This document shows positions 1 to 5,869 of a stretch of DNA of 8,973 bases, one piece after another (within the stretch, counting starts at the first letter, position 1; every line of letters begins with the position of its first letter). Under the pieces are notes generated by a model. It was not told the DNA's origin, made no database searches, and saw only the letters and a list, made by a program, of their open reading frames with translations. Source of the stretch: Bordetella parapertussis (GTDB lineage: Bacteria; Pseudomonadota; Gammaproteobacteria; Burkholderiales; SG8-41); assembly GCA_945863085.1 (NCBI GenBank), contig CAMBCD010000091.1, positions 1-8,973 on the forward strand. The letters run 5' to 3'. The position numbers were made by a program, and so were the translations under genes.

Positions 1-1
1 G

Positions 2-478
2 TCGGCCTTCCGCGCGCGCCGCGACGCGCTGGATTGGAGCGACATGGCCTGGCTGCGCACGATCTGGCCGCGCAAGCTGCTGATCAAGGGGGTGCTGGTT
101 GCCGATGATGCCCGCCTCGCGCTGCAGCATGGTGCCGACGGCGTGGTGGTGTCCAATCACGGCGGCCGGCAACTCGATGGTGCACGTGCGGCCATTGATG
201 CCTTGCCTGCGATTGTCGAGGCGGTGGGTGGTCGCATGCCGGTGCTGTTCGACAGCGGCGTGCGCCGCGGCGCCGACATCGTCAAGGCGCTGGCACTGGG
301 TGCGGACTTTGTCTTTACCGGGCGCGCCACGCTGTATGGCGCAGCCGTCGGCGGTGAGGCGGGTGTAATGCGGGCGCTGGACCTGCTGCGCAGCGAAACC
401 GACCGCGTGATGGCGCTGATCGGCTGCAATGCGGTGGCGGAACTGGATCGTCGGTTTCTGCACCTGCCGGACTTATAA
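2..478 (+). CDS. FMN-dependent alpha-hydroxy-acid oxidase/dehydrogenase, C-terminal part
   Basis: This is the last 158 residues of a protein whose start lies before the window; the frame is open from base 2 to the TAA at 476-478. The family (L-lactate dehydrogenase LldD, glycolate oxidase, mandelate dehydrogenase) oxidises 2-hydroxy acids to 2-oxo acids in a TIM barrel with bound FMN. Visible family marks, numbered within this fragment, are the IKG lysine (K29), the SNHGGRQLD segment with the catalytic-base histidine H53 and substrate-carboxylate arginine R56, the DSGVRRG strand (84-90), and the FTGR phosphate loop (G107-R108). Family members are usually about 350-390 aa, so over half is missing. 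The substrate cannot be told because the specificity loop and N-terminus are outside the window. A PrpF-family gene follows 44 nt downstream on the same strand, which suggests a shared organic-acid pathway. Confidence 0.93.
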   Translation, partial: SAFRARRDALDWSDMAWLRTIWPRKLLIKGVLVADDARLALQHGADGVVVSNHGGRQLDGARAAIDALPAIVEAVGGRMPVLFDSGVRRGADIVKALALGADFVFTGRATLYGAAVGGEAGVMRALDLLRSETDRVMALIGCNAVAELDRRFLHLPDL

Positions 479-511
479 TCAGCACCAAACAATCAGTACT
501 GACAGATGTAC

Positions 512-516
512 AGGAG
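512..516 (+). promoter_or_regulatory. Ribosome binding site of the PrpF-family gene
   Basis: AGGAG directly abuts the ATG at 517 (zero spacing) but stands 6 nt before a second in-frame ATG at 523. Normal Shine-Dalgarno spacing therefore favours the start at 523. Confidence 0.75.
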
Positions 517-522
517 ATGGCC

Positions 523-1725
523 ATGAAACAGTTCAAACTTCCGGCGGTGTTCATGCGTGGCGGCACCAGCAATGCGGTGGTGTTCAACCAGCGCGACCTG
601 CCGCAGGACCGCGCCTTGTGGGACGAAATTTTCCTGGCTGCGATCGGTAGCCCCGACCCCAACGGCCGCCAGCTCGACGGCATGGGCGGCGGCGTGTCTT
701 CATTGTCCAAGGTCTGCGTGGTCGGACCGCCGACGCGGCCCGATGCCGACATCGATTACACCTTTGCCCAGGTGCAGGTGAAGGAGGCCAAGGTCGATTA
801 CGGCGCGAACTGCGGCAACATGTCCTCGGCAATGGGGCCTTTTGCGGTGGATGAGGGCATCGTCAAAGTGTCGGGTCGCGAAGCGCTGGTGCGCATCCAC
901 AACACCAATACCAAAAAAATCATCCATGCCTTGTTCAGCCTCGACGACGGATTGGCCGCGGTGGATGGCGATCTGGCGATTCCCGGCGTGTCGGGCACGG
1001 GCTCGCCAGTGAAGCTCGAGTTTCGCGATCCAGGCGGTGCCACCACCGGCAAGCTGCTGCCCACCGGCAATGTGGTCGACACACTGGACGTACCGGGCGT
1101 CGGCAAGATCCGTGCGTCGATGGTCGATGCGGCGAACGCCACGGTGTGGGTCAACGCGAAGGATCTCGGGCTGACCGGCATTGAACTGCCGGAAGCATTG
1201 GAAGCCAATGCCGCAGTGATGTCCAAACTCGAAGCGATCCGCAGGACGGCATCGGTGGCGATGGGTATCACGGCGAATCTTGAAGATGCCGCGAAAAACA
1301 AATCCATACCTTTTGTCGGTTTTGTCTCCGCGGCACAGGATGCAAAAATGCTGTCGGGTGCAGCGATCTCTGCCGGCGATATCGATCTCACCGGACGTGT
1401 GATTTCCAACGGCCAGCCGCATCGCGCATTGCCGCTGACCGTGTCGTTGTGCATGGCTGTTGCGGCACGCCTCGAAGGGGGTGTGGTCAACGAAGTGTTG
1501 CGCCAGGGTACCAACGCAGAAGCGGCTGCGGAGGCGCCGATTCGTATCGGCATGCCTTCCGGAATTTTGACGGTGGCTGCAACCGTTAAACAGAAAGACG
1601 GCCAATGGCATGCCGAGCAGGGTGCGTTTTATCGCACGCAGCGGCGCATGTTCGAGGGGCAGGTGCTGGTGCGTGCTTCGCATGTCCCGGGCATGATGAC
1701 TGCCGGAAAACGTAAAGCCGCATAA
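523..1725 (+). CDS. PrpF-family protein (putative isomerase/tautomerase)
   Basis: A 400-residue protein of the PrpF family, which has a diaminopimelate-epimerase-like double fold. Characterised members isomerise unsaturated tricarboxylates: PrpF acts on aconitate isomers in the AcnD-dependent methylcitrate cycle, and GalD tautomerises 4-oxalomesaconate in gallate breakdown. Visible marks are the N-terminal RGGTS motif (12-16), the GGGVSSLSKV segment with lysine K63, and the YGANCGNMSSA segment with cysteine C97. K63 and C97 correspond to the lysine/cysteine pair proposed for catalysis in PrpF. Length is normal for the family. The residue after RGGTS is Asn, where many members have Lys. The start at 523 is chosen over 517 from Shine-Dalgarno spacing. 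The gene ends in tandem stops (TAA TAG). No acnD or prpBC is nearby, so a methylcitrate role is not supported. The hydroxy-acid oxidase 44 nt upstream suggests another organic-acid route. Confidence 0.92.
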   Translation: MKQFKLPAVFMRGGTSNAVVFNQRDLPQDRALWDEIFLAAIGSPDPNGRQLDGMGGGVSSLSKVCVVGPPTRPDADIDYTFAQVQVKEAKVDYGANCGNMSSAMGPFAVDEGIVKVSGREALVRIHNTNTKKIIHALFSLDDGLAAVDGDLAIPGVSGTGSPVKLEFRDPGGATTGKLLPTGNVVDTLDVPGVGKIRASMVDAANATVWVNAKDLGLTGIELPEALEANAAVMSKLEAIRRTASVAMGITANLEDAAKNKSIPFVGFVSAAQDAKMLSGAAISAGDIDLTGRVISNGQPHRALPLTVSLCMAVAARLEGGVVNEVLRQGTNAEAAAEAPIRIGMPSGILTVAATVKQKDGQWHAEQGAFYRTQRRMFEGQVLVRASHVPGMMTAGKRKAA

Positions 1726-1774
1726 TAGGAATTATAAAAATATCAATAAAAACAAATACTTAAAATAAGAACTG

Positions 1775-1803
1775 AAATGGGCGCCCGCGGGTGCCCATTT
1801 TTT
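1775..1803 (+). terminator. Rho-independent terminator after the PrpF-family gene
   Basis: An 11-bp stem (1775-1785 with 1790-1800, including one G-T pair at 1783/1792) closes a CGCG tetraloop and is followed by a T tract at 1798-1803. It sits 50 nt after the stop, beyond an A/T-rich stretch. The opposing dehydrogenase gene ends at 1851, so the hairpin lies between convergent genes. Read on the minus strand, the hairpin is followed by TTCTTATTTT after a short gap, so it may work weakly in that direction too. Confidence 0.88.
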
Positions 1804-1850
1804 CGTCCGGAATTTTTGCCAGTCCGGAGAGACAGATCCAGAGAGACAGC

Positions 1851-2656
1851 TCAGCCGGGTCGCGCAGCCGTAAGGCCGCCATCCACCACCAGATGCGTGG
1901 CGGTGATGTAACGCGCTTCATCGGAGGCGAGGAAGAGTATGGCGTTCGCACTGTCCCAGGCGTCGCCCATGCGGCCGATGGGCACCGCTGCGTGGCGTTT
2001 GGCGACCAGGTTGGCGGCGGCTTCGGGGCCCAGTTGTTTCATCAGGCGTTCTTCGACCAGCGGCGTGTGCATGGTGCCGAGCACCACCATATTGCAGCGG
2101 ATGCCTTTTTGACATAGGCGATGGCGGTGGCGCGGGTGAAACCGAGCAGTCCGGATTTGGTCGCGCTGTAGGCGATGTGCACGCGGCCGTCGACCTGGTG
2201 GGCGAAGCCGGCCACTGAAGACACATTGACGATGGCGCCGCTGCCCTGTTTTTCCATCACCGGCAGCACGTGTTTGCAGCCGAGGAAGGCGGTTTTGAGA
2301 TTGTGGTCGACCTGGCTGTCCCAGACTTCCTCGCTCATGCTCACCGGATCGCCGGGGGCTGAGCCGCCGACGTTGTTGATCAGGATGTCGATGCGACCGT
2401 ACTTTTTGAGGCAGGCATCGACCGCGGCTTTGACTGAAGCCGAATCCGTCATGTTGCAAATATGCGTCGTGCAATCGCCACCTTCCCCGGCGATGATCGT
2501 GCGCGTGGCTTCCACCGCTTCGGCATTGAGGTCGGTGCCGAAGACCTGCGCGCCCTGGCGTGCCAGCAGCACGGCGGTGGCCTTGCCGTTGCCCCAGCCC
2601 GCGCCGATGCTGCCCGCGCCGGTGATGAATGCGACCTTGCCCTTGAGACTCAGCAT
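1851..2656 (-). pseudogene. Short-chain dehydrogenase/reductase with a single-base frameshift
   Basis: A classical short-chain dehydrogenase/reductase (NAD(P)-dependent oxidoreductase) split over two frames. From the start at 2656 the first frame shows the cofactor motif TGAGSIGAGWGNG (12-24), an acidic D42 at the end of the second strand (suggesting NAD over NADP), the NNVGG motif (94-98), the catalytic serine in VSSVAG (146-150) and YSATK with Y163/K167. After K184 it runs into unrelated residues and stops at 2042. The expected continuation (GIRCNMVVLGT..., ending in LVVDGG near the C-terminus) is intact in another frame and stops at 1851. One extra T in the T5 tract at 2106-2110 restores a 268-aa protein of normal family length. 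As read, only about 204 aa are made, without the C-terminal substrate-loop and dimer region. Sequencing error or recent inactivation fit equally. The substrate is unknown. Confidence 0.9.
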
Positions 2657-2662
2657 GCTCAT

Positions 2663-2667
2663 TCCTT
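2663..2667 (-). promoter_or_regulatory. Ribosome binding site of the dehydrogenase
   Basis: AAGGA on the minus strand touches a first ATG at 2662 and lies 6 nt before a second in-frame ATG at 2656. Spacing favours the start at 2656, which gives the N-terminus MLSLKGKVAFITG expected for this family. Confidence 0.7.
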
Positions 2668-2769
2668 TTTGGTTTTTGTATCGAGGCCGGATTATTACCT
2701 GCATTGCGCAGCAGGTCATCCCGTCACCTTGTGGAACGGGGAAGGAGGGTGGTGCAGGCGGGACAGGCC

Positions 2770-2928
2770 CTAGTGCGAGAGCCGGTCCAGCAGTTCCAGC
2801 GCGATGTATTCCCAGCCCAGCGTGCCGTCAATCAATGCCGAGAGCAGGCCGACAGCGAATAGTACGGTCGCGGTCAGTGCAAAGCCGGCAGGTCGTGGTA
2901 ATGGTTGACGTGAGGCGGCGCGGCGCAT
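2770..2928 (-). CDS. Small single-pass membrane protein in the hemP cluster
   Basis: A 52-residue reading frame: a basic N-terminus (MRRAASRQPLPRP), one hydrophobic helix at about 15-33 (AGFALTATVLFAVGLLSAL), and a short amphipathic C-terminal tail (GWEYIALELLDRLSH). The positive-inside rule suggests the N-terminus is cytoplasmic and the tail is outside. It begins 8 nt after the stop of the upstream 85-aa gene and has no clear Shine-Dalgarno, so translational coupling is likely. It is the last gene of the small-gene series starting with hemP. I do not recognise the family. It resembles the N-terminal anchor of TonB-type proteins only in having basic residues before one helix. There is no proline-rich region, and nothing after the stop continues one. 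Confidence comes from position, spacing and the clean membrane-protein pattern. Confidence 0.62.
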   Translation of the reverse strand: MRRAASRQPLPRPAGFALTATVLFAVGLLSALIDGTLGWEYIALELLDRLSH

Positions 2929-2936
2929 GGCAGAGT

Positions 2937-3194
2937 TCAGTGGCAGGATCCGCCGGGCGGCTGCAGGCCGGCGGTCTGTTGCATCGCGGATTCGCTGCTG
3001 TGCGCAGGCAGTGCCGCGAGTGCACGGCTCAGGGTGTCGCGCAGGTCGTGCAAGGCCGCGGGTTTCATGCGCAGCGTGAAGGCGCCGATGTGCAGGTGCA
3101 TGATTTCGCAGCCCGCGCAGTGTTCGACTTCGGCGACCAGACCGCTGGACAGTATTTTTCGATTGGATGCGCTTCGGTTGGCAGGGTTGTGCAT
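2937..3194 (-). CDS. Hypothetical protein with HCxxCxxxHxH motif, hemP cluster
   Basis: An 85-residue protein of unrecognised family. Its centre holds H25-C26-x-x-C29-x-x-x-H33-x-H35, a compact Cys/His set that could bind a metal ion, an Fe-S cluster or heme. A strand-like segment (IGAFTLRM, 36-43) and a charged helix (AALHDLRDTLSRALAAL, about 46-62) follow, then a Gly/Pro-containing tail ending GGSCH. There is no signal peptide or membrane helix, so it is probably cytoplasmic. The ATG lies one base after the TGA of the preceding 77-aa gene (TGA-c-ATG), without a Shine-Dalgarno, pointing to coupled translation. It is the third gene after an apparent Fur-controlled promoter, so a role in iron or heme handling is plausible. 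That role is inference from context and the motif, not from a known family. Confidence 0.72.
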   Translation of the reverse strand: MHNPANRSASNRKILSSGLVAEVEHCAGCEIMHLHIGAFTLRMKPAALHDLRDTLSRALAALPAHSSESAMQQTAGLQPPGGSCH

Positions 3195-3195
3195 G

Positions 3196-3429
3196 TCAGT
3201 GGCGCACGACGCTGCCATCGGCAATGTGCTGCCACTGCGGCAGCAGTGCATCGGCCAGTTTCTGCAGTGCCAGGGATGAGCCGTCGCTGCAGGCCTGCGA
3301 CAGGCGGGCCAGTTGTTCGGCGATGGCGTGGGCGAGCAGCGGGCAGGGGCGTCGCGCATAGTGCGACATCAGCTGCAGCGTTGTTGCGGCGGAATGACCG
3401 GGGTCGGGTTGCTGCGGGGCGGTGTTCAT
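3196..3429 (-). CDS. Hypothetical helical protein, hemP cluster
   Basis: A 77-residue protein, mostly helix-forming after a polar N-terminus: LQLMSHYARRPCPLLAHAIAEQLARLSQACS (about 19-48), then LALQKLADALLPQWQHIA. It has two cysteines and several histidines but no classical metal motif, no signal peptide and no membrane segment. A GGAG ribosome site (3437-3440) lies 7 nt before the ATG, so this gene can be translated independently. hemP ends 104 nt upstream, and the next gene starts 1 nt downstream. The spacer from hemP shows no convincing terminator, so cotranscription from the hemP promoter is expected. I cannot name the family. A small helical partner or regulator is one possibility, by analogy with HemP, but nothing in the sequence proves it. 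Confidence 0.72.
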   Translation of the reverse strand: MNTAPQQPDPGHSAATTLQLMSHYARRPCPLLAHAIAEQLARLSQACSDGSSLALQKLADALLPQWQHIADGSVVRH

Positions 3430-3533
3430 GGGGAGTCTCCGGGGCTCGTGTGGGTGGGGCTGGCGACCGAGCGGGAGGGCTCTTGGGCTGGCGGATGATT
3501 GAGATGCGTCAGGTTCGGGGTGCAGCAGGTGTC

Positions 3534-3725
3534 CTACTTGGTGAGTATCAATCCGCCCTTGCTGGTGGCGCGCAGGGTGTAGACCGCGCCCTTGTGCGCG
3601 ATGCGCAGCAGGCCTTGCTCGCCGAGCAGGCGTACGCTGTTGATTTCCTGCGCCGCATCGCTGCCGGCTGTTGGCGCTGCCGGCGGTGGTGTGATGGCGG
3701 CGGCGAAGTTTTCTGTGTGGGGCAT
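3534..3725 (-). CDS. hemP: Hemin uptake protein HemP
   Basis: A 63-residue protein with a disordered Ala/Pro-rich N-terminus (1-25) and the HemP family core at about 28-63: INSVRLLGEQGLLRIAHKGAVYTLRATSKGGLILTK. The conserved pattern is the 'S..LLG' start, the I-x-H-x-G-x-x-Y-x-L-R-x-T strand pair and the terminal LILTK. Length is typical. HemP/HmuP proteins are small regulators or accessories of heme-uptake operons; in Burkholderia and rhizobial relatives they are needed for expression of the heme receptor genes. A strong AAGGAGG ribosome site at 3737-3743 precedes the ATG by 11 nt. The promoter upstream is overlapped by a Fur box, so expression should rise under iron limitation. No TonB-dependent receptor or hmuTUV transporter is in the window. 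Three small unnamed genes follow instead. Confidence 0.9.
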   Translation of the reverse strand: MPHTENFAAAITPPPAAPTAGSDAAQEINSVRLLGEQGLLRIAHKGAVYTLRATSKGGLILTK

Positions 3726-3736
3726 GGTGGACGGGG

Positions 3737-3743
3737 CCTCCTT
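3737..3743 (-). promoter_or_regulatory. Ribosome binding site of hemP
   Basis: A full AAGGAGG anti-Shine-Dalgarno match on the minus strand. The 11-nt spacing to the ATG is at the long end of normal. No other in-frame ATG, GTG or TTG lies between it and 3725. Confidence 0.75.
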
Positions 3744-3750
3744 ATTAAAT

Positions 3751-3775
3751 GAGAATGATTATCAATATAATCATT
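3751..3775. promoter_or_regulatory. Fur box / iron-responsive operator
   Basis: Positions 3751-3769 match the 19-bp Fur consensus (GATAATGATAATCATTATC) at 15 positions by eye, 16 if either A or T is allowed at the centre. Overlapping it is a perfect 9-bp inverted repeat, AATGATTAT (3754-3762) and ATAATCATT (3767-3775), with a 4-nt spacer. This A/T-rich block stands out from the GC-rich surroundings and covers the -10 element of the hemP promoter, as expected for repression by Fe-Fur. Confidence 0.87.
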
Positions 3776-3792
3776 TGCCCGGGGAGTGTCAA
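3764..3792 (-). promoter_or_regulatory. Sigma70-type promoter of the hemP cluster
   Basis: On the minus strand a perfect TTGACA -35 (3787-3792) and a TATATT -10 (3764-3769, one mismatch) are separated by exactly 17 nt. Transcription should start near 3757, giving a leader of about 30 nt before hemP. The -10 lies inside the Fur palindrome, so Fur binding would block RNA polymerase. Confidence 0.82.
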
Positions 3793-3809
3793 CCGGGATC
3801 TGCAGGGGT

Positions 3810-3836
3810 AAAAAAAGCGCCCGTTGCGGGCGCTTT
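3810..3836 (-). terminator. Rho-independent terminator of the MFS-CMD operon
   Basis: On the minus strand a 10-bp stem (AAAGCGCCCG with CGGGCGCTTT, 3814-3823 and 3827-3836) with a 3-nt loop is followed by a run of seven T (3810-3816). It lies 19 nt past the stop of the CMD-fold gene and directly before the hemP promoter on the same strand, insulating the iron-regulated unit from the upstream operon. Confidence 0.92.
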
Positions 3837-3854
3837 GTGCAGAGGCGGTCGGGC

Positions 3855-4505
3855 TCAGGCCGTATGTTTTTTTACCGGCGCTTTTTTTGCCCAGTAATCC
3901 GGCGAGGCCTTGGTTTTGGCCAGGGCTTCAGCGGGTTCAAACCCCGGGGCCATCGACGCTGCGGTGCCGGCCATGACCTGGTGATGGTCGATGTTGAGCA
4001 GGCGCAACCAGCTCTGCTGGCCCAGCGTCAGGCCGATGGCGCAACCCAGTTCCACCAGTTCCGGCTCGGTGAAATGTCTGTACATGCGTTCCCAGAACGC
4101 ATCGTCGGTGTCGGTGCGCCAGACGATGGCTTCGGCATAGGCCAGCGCCGCTTTCTGCCGTTCGTCGTATTTGACGGATTTCTCGAAATTCATCAGGTCA
4201 TCGACCTGGGCCTCGTTGACGCCGGCCTCGAGGCCCTTGATCGAGCGCTGGTTGCCGCAGAATTCGCAGACCACCGAGCGCGACACATAAATGCGGCAGA
4301 CCTCCTTGATTGCATGGTCGAGCACACCCTTGCGGAACACGTCGTCCCAGGCGTTCGCAAAAAACCAGAAACAGGCGGGGACATGCGCACGCACCGCCGA
4401 ACTTTCAGGGCGCGGCGTGCCGGCACGGGCGCAGCGCTCCATCTCGGCGCGCATTTCCGGCGTCATCTGTTCCAGCGGGATGTAGCTGATGCGTTGTCTG
4501 GCCAT
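3855..4505 (-). CDS. Carboxymuconolactone decarboxylase/AhpD-fold protein with CxxC
   Basis: A 216-residue cytoplasmic protein of the carboxymuconolactone-decarboxylase/AhpD alpha-helical fold, numbered from the ATG at 4505. The core segment has E68 and the C80-E-F-C83 pair. The E-to-Cys spacing of 12 equals that in AhpD (E118/C130/C133). AhpD-type members are thiol-disulfide peroxidase partners, while the decarboxylase branch works without cysteines. The AhpD histidine four residues after the second Cys is replaced by Arg (R87), so the usual proton relay is incomplete. The C-terminal region (about 150-216) extends past the core and ends in Lys-rich KKAPVKKHTA. The strong GGAGGT (4513-4518) is only 1 nt before an ATG at 4511 but 7 nt before that at 4505. 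It follows the MFS gene by 46 nt and ends before a strong terminator. The substrate is unknown. Confidence 0.85.
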   Translation of the reverse strand: MARQRISYIPLEQMTPEMRAEMERCARAGTPRPESSAVRAHVPACFWFFANAWDDVFRKGVLDHAIKEVCRIYVSRSVVCEFCGNQRSIKGLEAGVNEAQVDDLMNFEKSVKYDERQKAALAYAEAIVWRTDTDDAFWERMYRHFTEPELVELGCAIGLTLGQQSWLRLLNIDHHQVMAGTAASMAPGFEPAEALAKTKASPDYWAKKAPVKKHTA

Positions 4506-4512
4506 GTGCATT

Positions 4513-4518
4513 ACCTCC
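4513..4518 (-). promoter_or_regulatory. Ribosome binding site of the CxxC CMD-fold gene
   Basis: GGAGGT on the minus strand. Spacing is 1 nt to the ATG at 4511 and 7 nt to the ATG at 4505, so the second ATG is the likely start. Confidence 0.72.
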
Positions 4519-4551
4519 AGTAGTGAAGCTGCAGACCGATGTTAATGCGTA

Positions 4552-5745
4552 TCAGATGCGCACCGGCTCCGCACTGATCGCCGGTTTCAGAACCGCGCAC
4601 AGCGGCAGCACGAACAATATCGCGATGCCCATCAGTACCATGGCGTTGGCGACACCAATATGGTCACCGGCCAGGCCGTAAGCCAGCGGCGCGGCAATGC
4701 CGCACAGCGAGCCCAGCGTGTAGAACAGACCGAAGGCGCGCGGCAGCCGCGCTTGTTCGACCAGGTCGCCGATGGTGGCGTAGAGCACGGATGAGGTGCC
4801 CTGCAAGGCAATGCCGATCAGCGGCAGCAACAGGAAGGCGGCCATGCCGGGCAGTGCCACGGCACAGAGTATGCCGACGCCGGTGGCGACTTCGGTAAGG
4901 ATGATGGTGCGGACGATGCCGACGCGTTCGGCGAGCAGGCCGCAGGCGTACTTGCCGGCCATGCCGCCGACGAGGATCAGCGGCACCGACAGGGCCGCCC
5001 AGCCTGCCGACAGGCCCTTGTCGATCATCAGGAAGGCGATCAGTGTCAGGAAACCGGTGCGGGTGCTGCTGTCGAGGATTTCGATCAGGCACAAGGCGCC
5101 GAAGCCGCGCTTGTTGCGGATGCCCCAGCCGCCACTCGATGTTTTGGCATCGCTGGCCGGGCTCGCAATTACCGCGGCTGCGCTGTTGCCGGCGACCCAG
5201 AACAGCACCGCTGCCGCGGTCGCCATGCCGGCGATGCCGTAAAACACCACCGGACCCTGCCACGACAGGCCGCCCAGCAGCAGCAGGCTCAGCAGACCGC
5301 CGAAGGCAAACTTGCCGACATCGCCGAACAGGTTGTAGGTGCCCAGCGCGGTGCGGCGGCCGGTATCGGGATAAGCGTTGGAAATGATGGTTGAGCACAG
5401 GGGATGCTGCACGGCCGAGCCGAGGCCGGCGAAAAACAGCGCGATCAGGATCATCCAGAATTCGGTGACGTAACCCAGGGCGACAAACGCCGCACCGGCG
5501 ATGAAAGTGCCGGCGGCGAGCAGCTTGCGTTCACCAAAACGTTCGGCGACCAGCCCCGCCGGTATCTGGAAAGCTGCCATCGCAGTTCGGTGCGCTGCGC
5601 GGATCATGCCGACCTGCGCCAGTGACAGGCCGAAAGTCTGCGCCAGCAGGGGCAGCAGCACATAGGTGAGGTCGGACAGGCCGTCGTGCAGCGTGTGCGC
5701 TGCGCAGCAGGCGGTCAGTGCGTGTTTCGGGCTGGATGTCCTCAA
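4552..5745 (-). CDS. Major facilitator superfamily transporter
   Basis: A 397-residue inner-membrane protein with about twelve hydrophobic helices, the usual MFS length. Motif A in the loop after helix 2 reads G64-LVAERFGERK (to about 74). A related GLLAERVG repeat stands in the second half, as expected for the two six-helix bundles. The central loop (about 190-215) is polar (SPASDAKTSSGGWGIRNKRG). The N-terminal HTLHDGLSD...LPLLAQTFGLSLAQVG pattern resembles the fosmidomycin-resistance-like branch of drug/proton antiporters. That assignment is tentative and does not fix a substrate. The start is TTG at 5745: an in-frame TAA lies 18 nt upstream and the next Met (residue 47) would delete helix 1. 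No clear Shine-Dalgarno is seen, so expression may be low. It is the first gene of a two-gene unit with the CMD-fold protein. Confidence 0.9.
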   Translation of the reverse strand: MRTSSPKHALTACCAAHTLHDGLSDLTYVLLPLLAQTFGLSLAQVGMIRAAHRTAMAAFQIPAGLVAERFGERKLLAAGTFIAGAAFVALGYVTEFWMILIALFFAGLGSAVQHPLCSTIISNAYPDTGRRTALGTYNLFGDVGKFAFGGLLSLLLLGGLSWQGPVVFYGIAGMATAAAVLFWVAGNSAAAVIASPASDAKTSSGGWGIRNKRGFGALCLIEILDSSTRTGFLTLIAFLMIDKGLSAGWAALSVPLILVGGMAGKYACGLLAERVGIVRTIILTEVATGVGILCAVALPGMAAFLLLPLIGIALQGTSSVLYATIGDLVEQARLPRAFGLFYTLGSLCGIAAPLAYGLAGDHIGVANAMVLMGIAILFVLPLCAVLKPAISAEPVRI

Positions 5746-5869
5746 GTTCGGGCGTATTTTTTAATGATTATGCTGCCTAGGATGCCACAACCGGAGCTGT
5801 CCGCCGTCTGCGGCTGCGACACGGTTTGTTTCTTGCAATAAAATCAGCGTTTTGAATCACGCATTGGTC

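Noticed and set aside
700..1683. Long minus-strand open frame opposite the PrpF-family gene
   Set aside because: It is a GC-rich antisense shadow. Its translation is rich in Arg/His/Cys with no family pattern, while the plus strand encodes a complete PrpF-family protein.
1806..1849. Repeated TCCGGA (1806-1811, 1823-1828) and direct repeat GAGAGACAG (1827-1835, 1841-1849) after the dehydrogenase stop
   Set aside because: Short, only two copies each, no mobile-element or array features; most likely chance or a minor extra hairpin beside the terminator.
2104..2116. Programmed ribosomal frameshift in the dehydrogenase
   Set aside because: The minus-strand sequence GTC-AAA-AAG-GC needs a -1 slip, but it is C AAA AAG rather than the A AAA AAG heptamer, no clear downstream stimulatory structure was seen, and this family is not known to use recoding. 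A one-base deletion or read error is simpler.
2770..2928. The 52-aa membrane protein as a truncated TonB
   Set aside because: It has a basic start and one helix, but no proline-rich linker or C-terminal TonB domain is found in any frame downstream before the dehydrogenase start.
2937..3429. The 77-aa and 85-aa genes as one gene broken by a frameshift
   Set aside because: The first frame ends cleanly and an ATG follows one base later (TGA-c-ATG), a common coupled arrangement. Neither part looks truncated. A comparison with homologues could still overturn this.
3457..3494. Two copies of GGGCTGGCG in the spacer after hemP
   Set aside because: A single pair of 9-bp repeats in GC-rich DNA with no associated structure; not enough to call an operator or attenuator.
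2175..3752. A 525-codon open frame on the plus strand
   Set aside because: It runs antisense across the dehydrogenase and the whole hemP cluster. Its translation has no recognisable domain, and the opposite strand carries convincing motifs, a promoter and ribosome sites.
4552..5745. Naming the MFS protein as a fosmidomycin-resistance pump
   Set aside because: The N-terminal pattern is similar, but substrate cannot be inferred from the visible motifs, so only the superfamily is called.
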